DNA of 64,000 nt from an uncultured Ruminococcus sp. (lineage in GTDB: Bacteria; Bacillota; Clostridia; Oscillospirales; Ruminococcaceae). The position numbers and the translations under genes were made by a program. The stretch lies in the NCBI GenBank assembly GCA_945868475.1, contig CAMBLM010000011.1, forward strand, positions 42,554-106,553. Reading direction: 5' to 3'. Shown one piece after another: positions 57,798 to 63,967 of this stretch (its first letter is position 1; the number at the start of each line of letters is the position of its first letter). The notes below the pieces were generated by a model. The model did not search any database. It saw nothing but the letters and a program-made list of their open reading frames with translations, and was not told the origin of the DNA.

Positions 57798-58157
57798 TTA
57801 TCCTACTCCTTTTATCTTCGCTTGTTGTTCCTGCTCCTGCTCTGATATAACGTCCATTCTTTCCAATATTCTATTTCTACCGCCCTCTGACAGAGAGCGG
57901 TATTTTTTTATCAGTTCCGTTTCTTCATCCGAAAGTTCCGAACGTGTCAAACCTCTTTTATCGTTCGTTCGTCCTGCTATATAGTCGAGAGATACTTTGT
58001 AGAAGTCTGCCAATGCAATTGCAACTTGTAAGGGTACATCTGTTTCACCTCGTTCATACCTTGCATATTGTTTGTCCGACATATTTATAATTTTAGCTAT
58101 GTCACTTTGCTTTAAGTCTTTATCTTCTTTTAAGTCCCTTATCCTTGGGTATTTCAT
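57798..58157 (-). CDS. XRE-family repressor
   Basis: 119 residues. An N-terminal cro/cI-type helix-turn-helix (residues 9-60, KQSDIAKIINMSDKQYARYERGETDVP) and a short C-terminal helical domain rich in Glu/Gln, without a LexA-like protease domain. It lies divergent to the replication genes with operator-like AGGAC/GTCCT repeats over both promoters, so it is the likely immunity repressor. Confidence 0.88.
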   Translation of the reverse strand: MKYPRIRDLKEDKDLKQSDIAKIINMSDKQYARYERGETDVPLQVAIALADFYKVSLDYIAGRTNDKRGLTRSELSDEETELIKKYRSLSEGGRNRILERMDVISEQEQEQQAKIKGVG

Positions 58158-58192
58158 ATAAAATTCACTCTCCTTATTTGTTCATTATGCAG

Positions 58193-58221
58193 ATTATACC
58201 ATAAAAGGACAAATATGTCTT
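58193..58221 (-). promoter_or_regulatory. Promoter of the XRE repressor gene
   Basis: On the minus strand AAGACA and TATAAT, 17 bases apart. The -35 overlaps operator-like sequence and the -35 of the divergent promoter. Confidence 0.6.
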
Positions 58222-58274
58222 GACAATTACCCTTATAAGTCCTATAATAATGTTTGTAGGACAGATAAGTCCTA
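58205..58274. promoter_or_regulatory. Operator region of the XRE repressor
   Basis: Imperfect AAGGACAAATATGTCTT at 58205-58221, a half-site AAGTCCTAT over the -10 at 58237, and a palindrome TAGGACAGATAAGTCCTA at 58257-58274. Shared half-site AGGAC/GTCCT. Confidence 0.68.
58220..58248 (+). promoter_or_regulatory. Rightward early promoter
   Basis: Perfect TTGACA, 17 bases, TATAAT, 65 bases before the ssDNA-binding-like gene. Confidence 0.92.
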
Positions 58275-58312
58275 TGATGTACCTTAAAAATCAAATAAAA
58301 GGAGTGTACCAA

Positions 58313-58606
58313 ATGAGCAAAGTAAAATTTTTGGGTTTCAAGGAAAGTAAGGGAACATTTGAGGGTAAACCATACCACTCAGTTAAGCTCCACATAAGCG
58401 AACCGTTCACAAGTGATAATGCCTACGGTATGGAAACTTCTATCCAGTCAGTAAAGTATGACCGTATGCCTTTCATATTCGGTCGTCCGATTGAGCTGAG
58501 TGAACTCGCTACATACGTTGGTGCAGATGCCGACTTCCAGTATGACAAGAACGGTTCTGTAACCTCAATTACTTTTCCTATTGACGAGTACGAAACGAAA
58601 AAGTAA
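58313..58606 (+). CDS. Small phage ssDNA-binding-like protein (gene V-type)
   Basis: 97 residues, predominantly beta (MSKVKFLGFKESKGTFEGKP...YHSVKLHISEP...), with aromatic and basic residues spaced as in small OB-fold phage DNA-binding proteins. No helices or membrane segment. Size, the place before the initiator gene and AAGGAG-led expression from the early promoter fit the pV role of coating viral strands. Family assignment is by context, so moderate confidence. Confidence 0.65.
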   Translation: MSKVKFLGFKESKGTFEGKPYHSVKLHISEPFTSDNAYGMETSIQSVKYDRMPFIFGRPIELSELATYVGADADFQYDKNGSVTSITFPIDEYETKK

Positions 58607-58687
58607 GGGCGCACGGCGGTAGCCGATGAAACGGCTTTAAGGGTACTTGATATTAACCACAAAATGTAGTCAAGGGGTTGCGCCCTA
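58606..58687 (+). other. Candidate rolling-circle plus-strand origin
   Basis: The stretch folds into a multibranch structure: outer stem AGGGCGC / GCGCCCT, hairpin AGCCG / CGGCT (58621-58636), and hairpin CTTGA / TCAAG (58646-58674). The last contains ACTTGATATTAA, identical to 12 bases of the phiX174 gene A nick region and sharing CTTGATA with pC194-type origins (from memory). Predicted nick after G58649 on the plus strand. Confidence 0.78.
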
Positions 58688-58776
58688 TGCTTTGAAATGT
58701 CAAGTGTAAAATTTATCCCGACGGTTCTACCAATACTATTTACTGCAACCAACGGATTTTCAATGATACTCCAACG

Positions 58777-59451
58777 GTGAGAAAACCGAAGTCTGCCGAA
58801 GATGAAGAGCAGACAAAAAGTGATGATAAATCAAACGAAAATTCGTTGCCTTTGCGGAAAAAAGTTAAAGTTGGCGGTGAACTTGAAGTTAGGGAAGATA
58901 GCTTGAAACGCGCAAAGGACAAAATACAAGATATTGTACTTTGCAATAACTTTGACTATTTTGTAACGCTTACGTTCAACCCGAAAAAGGTTGACAGTTA
59001 CGATGTAGAAGAAGTTAAAAAAGCCGTGAAAAACTGGCTTAATAACGGTGTAAAACGCCGTAACTTCGCATATATCGCAATTCCCGAATATCACAAAAGC
59101 GGAAGAATTCATATCCACGCTCTTATGTCGGGTGATTTGCTGTTAGAAGATAGCGGAAAAAGGCACGGAGAAAAGATTATATATAACCTTTCCGATTGGT
59201 CTGATAATTACGGTTTCTGTACTGCCATTCCCGTGGACGGAAATATTCCTGCTTTAAGCTATTATATCACAAAATATATTACCAAAGGTAATGACAAAAT
59301 ATTCGGTCGGTTTTATTGGAGTTCACGCAATTTGCGCCGTGAACCCGATTATGACTATAAAAACATTGACTTCGGAACTGTATATCAGTACGAATATCCA
59401 GTTAAAGGAACAACCCGTGTTCTGAAATATGAAGCGGATTTTAAGTTTTGA
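58777..59451 (+). CDS. HUH-family rolling-circle replication initiator
   Basis: At least 224 residues. Motif 1 is FVTLTF (62-67), the HUH motif is RIHIHAL (His112, His114), and motif 3 is SYYITKYITK with Tyr162/163 and Tyr167, so more than one candidate nucleophile as in phiX174-type Reps. It nicks the viral strand and starts rolling-circle replication. The N-terminus is uncertain: GTG at 58777 lacks a Shine-Dalgarno, the frame stays open to 58711, and another frame upstream also looks protein-like. The stop lies inside an 18-bp palindrome. Confidence 0.88.
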   Translation: MRKPKSAEDEEQTKSDDKSNENSLPLRKKVKVGGELEVREDSLKRAKDKIQDIVLCNNFDYFVTLTFNPKKVDSYDVEEVKKAVKNWLNNGVKRRNFAYIAIPEYHKSGRIHIHALMSGDLLLEDSGKRHGEKIIYNLSDWSDNYGFCTAIPVDGNIPALSYYITKYITKGNDKIFGRFYWSSRNLRREPDYDYKNIDFGTVYQYEYPVKGTTRVLKYEADFKF

Positions 59452-59465
59452 AAGTAAACTTTCAA
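59448..59465. promoter_or_regulatory. 18-bp palindrome, copy 3
   Basis: TTGAAAGTAAACTTTCAA, spanning the rep stop codon and running directly into the AAAGGAG of the next gene. Confidence 0.8.
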
Positions 59466-59480
59466 AGGAGTGATTTCAAG

Positions 59481-59831
59481 TTGGAAGAAGTAATAACGCT
59501 TCTTGAAGTGTATAACGCTGTTCAAGATGTAAAGGAACTTATCGATTCGGATACTGATTTATCAACCGTAATTGACTTGCTTGACAATTCTATTGACGGC
59601 GAAATAAATACTGACGAGGAGAAACTTCTTTCAGAAATACGTGATAATTTGATGTATTCGGAAGATGTGACAGCACTTTCCGAAATTTCAAGCCGACTTG
59701 AATTGATTGATACCCGTCTTGATACCGAGTTTGAAGTTTTGAACTATGGTATCGGTGTCATTGGTTCTGTTCTTCTTGCTTGGTCGTCTTTGAAGTTCCT
59801 TTGTTGGATTTACCGCTTTGTCGGTTGTTGA
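59481..59831 (+). CDS. Phage protein with coiled coil and C-terminal membrane helix
   Basis: 116 residues. The first 90 are acidic and helical (LLEVYNAVQDVKELIDSDTDLS, ISSRLELIDTRLDTEFEVL); the end is one membrane helix (YGIGVIGSVLLAWSSLKFLCWIYRF). TTG start ten bases after GGAG; the longer frame lies over the palindrome. Unknown; may be an assembly or minor coat protein. Confidence 0.75.
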   Translation: MEEVITLLEVYNAVQDVKELIDSDTDLSTVIDLLDNSIDGEINTDEEKLLSEIRDNLMYSEDVTALSEISSRLELIDTRLDTEFEVLNYGIGVIGSVLLAWSSLKFLCWIYRFVGC

Positions 59832-59842
59832 GGTGGTTGCTT

Positions 59843-60010
59843 ATGCGTATGTATGAGGAAATTATCAGTTCTTTGCATTATGCCATTAGTATGGATTTAG
59901 GCATAAGCTATAAGCTGTTTTATGATTATATTTGCTTAATTGCTCCGACTTTTGCAACCGTTCTCGGAATTCGTCTTGGTTGTTGGTTTTTGAAGCAATG
60001 TATTCAGTAA
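59843..60010 (+). CDS. Small phage membrane protein
   Basis: 55 residues with one membrane helix near the C-terminus (YICLIAPTFATVLGIRLGCWFL). GAGGTGG precedes the ATG. Similar in size to minor virion proteins; not recognised. Confidence 0.72.
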   Translation: MRMYEEIISSLHYAISMDLGISYKLFYDYICLIAPTFATVLGIRLGCWFLKQCIQ

Positions 60011-60011
60011 G

Positions 60012-60039
60012 TTGTTAAAGCTTCGGCTTTACATAAAAT
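60012..60039 (+). promoter_or_regulatory. Candidate promoter for the major coat gene
   Basis: TTGTTA and TAAAAT, 16 bases apart, with a small AAAGC-TTCG-GCTTT hairpin between them. Confidence 0.45.
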
Positions 60040-60066
60040 TTTATATTTTTAAAGGAGTGTGTTTTT

Positions 60067-60372
60067 ATGAACTCAATGTTTGAAAAGGCAAAGGTTAAGC
60101 TTTGTGCAGTAGCCGACAAAATTGAAAATTCCAAGGTTTATAAGGGCGTTGAAAAGGTAGCTGTTACCGCAGGTGCAGGTCTTATTGCAGTTGGTACAAT
60201 GGCTGTTACATCGTTTGCTGAAAGCGGCGTTGGTTCTATCGTTCTTGCCGAAATCAATTCGGGTGATGTTTTTAACAATGCCAAGCCTTTTATCAATGCT
60301 GGTATTCCTATCCTTGCCGTTGTCGGTGGTATCAAGCTTGGTACTCGTTTCCTGCGCGGTTCTATGCACTAA
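60067..60372 (+). CDS. Major coat pro-protein (pVIII-like)
   Basis: 101 residues. A positively charged amphipathic leader is followed by a hydrophobic signal core (residues 31-49) and a predicted leader peptidase site after SFA51. The mature part is 50 residues, the size of M13 pVIII, with the same layout: a mildly acidic N-terminus, one membrane helix (INAGIPILAVVGGIKLG) and a basic end (TRFLRGSMH). AAGGAG lies nine bases before the ATG. Codon use is the most biased of the element, as for a very abundant protein, and a terminator follows. Confidence 0.9.
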   Translation: MNSMFEKAKVKLCAVADKIENSKVYKGVEKVAVTAGAGLIAVGTMAVTSFAESGVGSIVLAEINSGDVFNNAKPFINAGIPILAVVGGIKLGTRFLRGSMH

Positions 60373-60408
60373 CACTAAAGTTTCAGCTTATTAAGTCTTA
60401 TTAACTGA

Positions 60409-60454
60409 GAAAGGGGAGTGGTTTTAATGTTTTTCCACTCCTCTTTATTTTTTT
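60409..60454 (+). terminator. Terminator behind the major coat gene
   Basis: AAAGGGGAGTGG / CCACTCCTCTTT stem and ATTTTTTTT tail, 37 bases behind the coat gene. Confidence 0.93.
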
Positions 60455-60468
60455 GAGGGGGTTGTATT

Positions 60469-60609
60469 ATGAAGTTTACACCTTTGTTTGTTGACCCAAA
60501 TAATTTAATGTCTTTTGCTTCTTCCGATGTGTTTGCGGCTATTCTTATTCTTGTTATTTTGGTATCAACAATACTTTGCATTATTTTAGGCAGGGGTGAC
60601 GGTGAATGA
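60469..60609 (+). CDS. Tiny phage membrane protein (pVII/pIX-like)
   Basis: 46 residues, below usual ORF cut-offs. Layout: short polar N-terminus, one strong membrane helix (AAILILVILVSTILCIILG), RGDGE end. GAGGGGG lies seven bases before the ATG, and its stop overlaps the pIII-like start (ATGA). Size, helix and place between pVIII- and pIII-like genes fit the small filament-tip proteins. Confidence 0.78.
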   Translation: MKFTPLFVDPNNLMSFASSDVFAAILILVILVSTILCIILGRGDGE

Positions 60610-61922
60610 AGTTAAAAAGTTTTTTAGCCGTTGTCCTTGCTTGTTGTATCTGCTGTATGGTTCTTGTTCTTCCTGCATCGGCTGAGAATAATATCATACC
60701 AAATAATAGTGCCAAATATTACGCATATGTTTATGATCAGCTTTTAAAGTATCGAAATGGTGAGATTGATTTAGGAACTTTTCTTGGAAATACTTATTCC
60801 AAGTATATGGATACTGGTGTTGATAATATCGGGCAAGCCTTTACTAATATTGCTGATATTGTTAAATCTCTTACTCCTTTTTCTGACGATAAATGGAATG
60901 ATTGGTATCGTGATAATAAAATGGGCGGTGGCGGTGGTGGTGGTGATCGTGATGATAGTGTTTTAAACGGTTATGGTGCTGTTTGCGTTCATTATGATTC
61001 TAATGGTAATCTTTATAAAACTGTATATGCCGCTTATGGCGTTATTAAAAGACAAGCTGGTAATCAAATTGTTGGATATTCTCTAGGTGATGTTACTTGT
61101 AAGAGTGTTTATTTCGATAATACTGTCTATGTTAAAGATTCAGTTGTTTGTGGATATTTAAACGATGATTCTGGTAATAATTATATTCTTTATGGCGATT
61201 GGCGTTATGATAACGATGATGAAGCTTCTGACATTATAACCGAACTTCCCGAAAAAGAAATTCCGCCCTATGACGATGATAGCGTTCCTGAAGATGATTT
61301 AATAGATTTTCTCGAAGATTTATTGAATGATTTGCAACTGCAATATCCCGATTTATCTACAATTGAAGGTTTGCTTCGTGCCATTCTCGCCAAGCTTGGT
61401 ACTTTGGATAGTGATAACGATAACGAACTTTTAATGCAGATTTTAGCGGCTATCCAATCATTAAAGAATAGCGGTGAAACGGCTGATAATTCCGAATTGT
61501 TGAAAACGCTCGAAGAACTAAAAAATGCTCTTGTGTTTAAAGATGATGAAAAAACTGCTTCGCTTGCCGAAATGCTGAATACGCTTGTTCAAAATCAAGT
61601 TCGGCGTTCGGATATAACCATTGACCCAAGTTTATATAATCAGCGTTACGCCCTCATCGAAGCCAAGCTTCTTGGAAAGTTTTCTTTTATATCCGAGATA
61701 AAGAACTTTGTGCAGTATGCAATTGACAGCTATTCCAATACTGAGAATTCGCCGACTGTAACTATAGATTTATTCAATCATCAGCATACAATTGATTTTT
61801 CGGCGTTTGATGATTCTATAAACCTTATTCGATGGATTGTAGCTGCATTTGTCTATCTGTCCTATGCGTTTGCAACGTTCCGCAAGATACCTGGTTACAT
61901 AAACGGGGGTGATAATCAATGA
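60606..61922 (+). CDS. Minor coat/adsorption protein (pIII-like)
   Basis: 438 residues. Signal peptide (cleavage after PASA26), an N-terminal domain, a run of seven glycines (107-113) as a flexible linker, a beta-rich domain (GYGAVCVHYDSNGNLYKTVYAAYG), an acidic linker, a helical C-terminal region and one membrane helix near the end (IRWIVAAFVYLSYAFATF). This is the layout of pIII adsorption proteins. It would bind the host surface, presumably wall polymers or pili (inference). Lower codon bias than the coat gene. Confidence 0.85.
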   Translation: MKLKSFLAVVLACCICCMVLVLPASAENNIIPNNSAKYYAYVYDQLLKYRNGEIDLGTFLGNTYSKYMDTGVDNIGQAFTNIADIVKSLTPFSDDKWNDWYRDNKMGGGGGGGDRDDSVLNGYGAVCVHYDSNGNLYKTVYAAYGVIKRQAGNQIVGYSLGDVTCKSVYFDNTVYVKDSVVCGYLNDDSGNNYILYGDWRYDNDDEASDIITELPEKEIPPYDDDSVPEDDLIDFLEDLLNDLQLQYPDLSTIEGLLRAILAKLGTLDSDNDNELLMQILAAIQSLKNSGETADNSELLKTLEELKNALVFKDDEKTASLAEMLNTLVQNQVRRSDITIDPSLYNQRYALIEAKLLGKFSFISEIKNFVQYAIDSYSNTENSPTVTIDLFNHQHTIDFSAFDDSINLIRWIVAAFVYLSYAFATFRKIPGYINGGDNQ

Positions 61923-62155
61923 TTGATAAACTGCTTGACAGTATTACAAACGGTCTATGTTCAATTATAGACAGTTTGCCGACTGTAACTACTTTTCACG
62001 TTCCGCAGGAAGTTTATTCTGGCGTTGACAGTATATTTTCTTTCATTGGTTGGCTTATGCCTTACGATTTGTATTTTCCGCTTCTTGCGTTCATTGTTTC
62101 CCTTACAGTATTCCGCATTTTCTATGCTATATATATTCATTTCAAAACACATTAA
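61919..62155 (+). CDS. Small minor coat protein (pVI-like)
   Basis: 78 residues with membrane helices (SIFSFIGWLMPYDLYFPLLAFIVSLTVFRIFYAIY). The start overlaps the pIII-like stop. pVI follows pIII and precedes the pI gene in known filamentous phages. Confidence 0.8.
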   Translation: MIDKLLDSITNGLCSIIDSLPTVTTFHVPQEVYSGVDSIFSFIGWLMPYDLYFPLLAFIVSLTVFRIFYAIYIHFKTH

Positions 62156-62156
62156 A

Positions 62157-62174
62157 TTGAAAGTTAACTTTCAA
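62157..62174. promoter_or_regulatory. 18-bp palindrome, copy 4
   Basis: TTGAAAGTTAACTTTCAA, directly behind the pVI-like stop and running into AAAAGGAG of the Zot gene. Confidence 0.82.
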
Positions 62175-62187
62175 AAAGGAGTATGTT

Positions 62188-63012
62188 ATGTTTGATACAT
62201 TTACAATGGTTGTTAAGGTTATTGGAATTACAGTAGCCGTTATAGTTTCGCTTGTTCTGCTTGTAACGTTCGTTTTTATTATCGTTCACCTGTGCAAGGG
62301 TGATAAGATACCGAAGCGCACCGTTAAATCCAAGTACCGTAAACGTAACGTCTTTGTTCGATTTTTCTATGATTTACCTCGAAGAATTGCAGATGATTTT
62401 TTTCACAAAAACCGTGATGCAATGAACATTCACGGTATATACATATTCGCAGGTGAGCAAGGAACGGGAAAAACTATAGCGGCTATACAGTTCCTGCGTG
62501 AAAATCTTCGTAAATATCCCCGTATTCGCATAAAGTCAAATATTTCGATAAATTTCCAAGACGGAAAAATTTCACATTGGAAAGATATTTTATTTTCCAA
62601 TAATGGGGAAATAGGGGAGATTGATTTTATTGACGAAATGCAGAACTGGTTTTCCAGTAATGAAAGTAAAAATTTCCCCGTGGAAATGCTTACAGAGGTT
62701 ACCCAACAGCGTAAACAGCATAAAGTAATTGTTGGTACTTCGCAGGTTTTCACACGCCTTTCTAAGCCTATCAGAGAGCAAACAAAATTCCTTTGCTTGC
62801 CTAATACGTTGTTCGGGTGCTTGACATTTGTCCGTATCTATAAACCCGTGTTCGATGATACTGGAACTATGATAAACAAGAAATTTGTCAAACTTTATTT
62901 CTTTGTTCACGATAAAGAATTGCGTGAATGTTATGATACGTTTGAAAAGGTTCAGCGTTTGGCAAATGTCGGCTTTCAGCCTGCAACCGAGCGAACAGCT
63001 TCGAGGGGGTAA
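62188..63012 (+). CDS. Zot-like assembly ATPase (pI)
   Basis: 274 residues. An N-terminal membrane helix (about 9-34) and basic stretch are followed by a P-loop domain with Walker A GEQGTGKT (89-96), Walker B IDFIDE (145-150) and the family's QNWFSS and QQRKQHK segments. pI/Zot drives filament assembly at the membrane. No toxin role is implied: zonula occludens toxin is the Vibrio phage member of this family. The helix at the N- rather than C-terminal side differs from Ff pI. Confidence 0.92.
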   Translation: MFDTFTMVVKVIGITVAVIVSLVLLVTFVFIIVHLCKGDKIPKRTVKSKYRKRNVFVRFFYDLPRRIADDFFHKNRDAMNIHGIYIFAGEQGTGKTIAAIQFLRENLRKYPRIRIKSNISINFQDGKISHWKDILFSNNGEIGEIDFIDEMQNWFSSNESKNFPVEMLTEVTQQRKQHKVIVGTSQVFTRLSKPIREQTKFLCLPNTLFGCLTFVRIYKPVFDDTGTMINKKFVKLYFFVHDKELRECYDTFEKVQRLANVGFQPATERTASRG

Positions 63013-63018
63013 TTTAAA

Positions 63019-63285
63019 ATGAAGTTAAAAGTTTTACTTTGTGTATGTTCTGAAAATTCTGATGAATATTCCGTTTATACTGGTATGCCTTGTTTAAAGG
63101 TTACTTCTGATATGAATTTTTGGGAAGCGTTTTGCCCTAATTGCGGTCGGGGCGGCTTGTTTCAATATAAATCTGCTTATTTAGCTTTAAAGGCTTGGAA
63201 TGTAATGCAAGAGGGTTTGCGCTCTCCTTATTCTGCGGCGTTTTATGAGGGAAAAGAAAATCAGGAGGTTGATAATAATGATTGA
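63019..63285 (+). CDS. Small Cys-containing phage protein
   Basis: 88 residues with FCPNCGRGG (a CxxC zinc-knuckle half) and an N-terminal CVC. Resembles the Lar/restriction-alleviation zinc fold in the pattern CPxCG...ALKAWN, but that match is weak. It overlaps the next gene by eight bases. Confidence 0.72.
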   Translation: MKLKVLLCVCSENSDEYSVYTGMPCLKVTSDMNFWEAFCPNCGRGGLFQYKSAYLALKAWNVMQEGLRSPYSAAFYEGKENQEVDNND

Positions 63286-63676
63286 TTTACAAACTTTGGT
63301 TGGTAATCTTACAATTGCAGAATTTACCGATTTAATGGGTAGAATATGCGGTATTATTTTTATTGTTTTATTTTGCGTTTTTGGGTCTTGTTATCTATTT
63401 AAATTTATTTTTGATTTGATTTCTTACGCAATTCGTAAAGATAAATATAAAATATCTGATTTAAGCGGAATTCACGTTTCAAGGTATGTTCATCTTTTGC
63501 GCCGTTCTGTTATGTATGCACCTACAGAAAAAGCTTATTTTATATATTATAATAGGTTAATCGGTGCTGTTCAGCTTGCTTTAGAACTTGGGTATTATGA
63601 TAATAAAATGTCAGTTGAACTTCTTAATGTACCGAATTATAATCACGCTTTTGATAATGAAGATACGGTGGAATAA
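63278..63676 (+). CDS. Phage membrane protein behind Zot
   Basis: 132 residues with one strong membrane helix (ICGIIFIVLFCVFGSCYLFKFIFDLI, about 21-46) and a soluble Tyr-rich C-terminal domain. AGGAGG precedes the ATG. It may be the pXI-like or Gram-positive-specific partner of the assembly ATPase; unrecognised. Confidence 0.75.
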   Translation: MIDLQTLVGNLTIAEFTDLMGRICGIIFIVLFCVFGSCYLFKFIFDLISYAIRKDKYKISDLSGIHVSRYVHLLRRSVMYAPTEKAYFIYYNRLIGAVQLALELGYYDNKMSVELLNVPNYNHAFDNEDTVE

Positions 63677-63678
63677 TT

Positions 63679-63912
63679 ATGCGGAAAACAGAAAAAGAAA
63701 TATTCTGTGCATATATAATAAATCAGCGTAACCGTTATGAAGCTGAATTGCAGGAACAACAACGGCGCATCAGATACAGAAATATTGATGTTGAAGACCT
63801 TGTAGAATTTATGTTGCTTCGTGAACGTGTGAACGCTTTTGAAGAATTTGCCCGAACTGCGCTTACTTTGTTACACTTGGATATAAACTCAAAAAATGAG
63901 GACGGTATATAA
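63679..63912 (+). CDS. Last phage gene, helical protein
   Basis: 77 residues, highly charged and helical (EAELQEQQRRIRYRNIDVEDLVEFMLLRERVNAFEEF), ending NEDGI. Its last third is duplicated at the left end of the element. Two bases behind the preceding stop. Function unknown. Confidence 0.78.
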   Translation: MRKTEKEIFCAYIINQRNRYEAELQEQQRRIRYRNIDVEDLVEFMLLRERVNAFEEFARTALTLLHLDINSKNEDGI

Positions 63913-63956
63913 ACTGTCCTCATTTTCTTTTGTTCTAATTTCGCTAAACTTTTATT
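63844..63956 (+). repeat. Right terminal direct repeat
   Basis: Matches 54829-54942 (one mismatch in 88 bases, a short spacer, then 21 identical bases). Confidence 0.93.
63893..63931 (+). terminator. Terminator of the phage structural operon
   Basis: AAAATGAGGAC / GTCCTCATTTT stem, the stop codon inside the loop, then CTTTT. Confidence 0.92.
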
Positions 63957-63967
63957 TAGCGAAATTA
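63936..63967. other. Dif-like 13-6-13 palindromic att site
   Basis: Arms TAATTTCGCTAAA and TTTAGCGAAATTA are perfect inverted repeats around CTTTTA. The left end of the element has the same first arm and core but a different second arm. Size and layout recall Xer recombinase sites (11-6-11). Confidence 0.72.

Larger units (their letters stand above)
54922..63967 (+). mobile_element. Integrated filamentous phage (inovirus), about 9.0 kb
   Basis: Bounded by direct repeats 9,014 bases apart. It holds an HUH replication initiator with upstream nick site, a small ssDNA-binding-like protein, pVIII-, pIII- and pVI-like virion proteins and a Zot/pI assembly ATPase in typical filamentous phage order on the plus strand, plus a leftward regulatory arm. 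There is no integrase, transposase, capsid or terminase gene, and no secretin. Structural genes and the predicted nicked strand have the same polarity, as in known filamentous phages. Assignment rests on motifs and gene order read by eye. Confidence 0.9.

Noticed and set aside
62188..63012. Zot-like protein as a toxin
   Set aside because: The domain is the filamentous phage assembly ATPase; toxin activity is specific to the Vibrio protein's C-terminal part, which is not recognisable here.
54922..63967. Integrative conjugative element or rolling-circle plasmid
   Set aside because: No relaxase-coupling protein, VirB4 or integrase is present. The Zot domain with signal-peptide coat proteins in phage order points to a filamentous phage instead.
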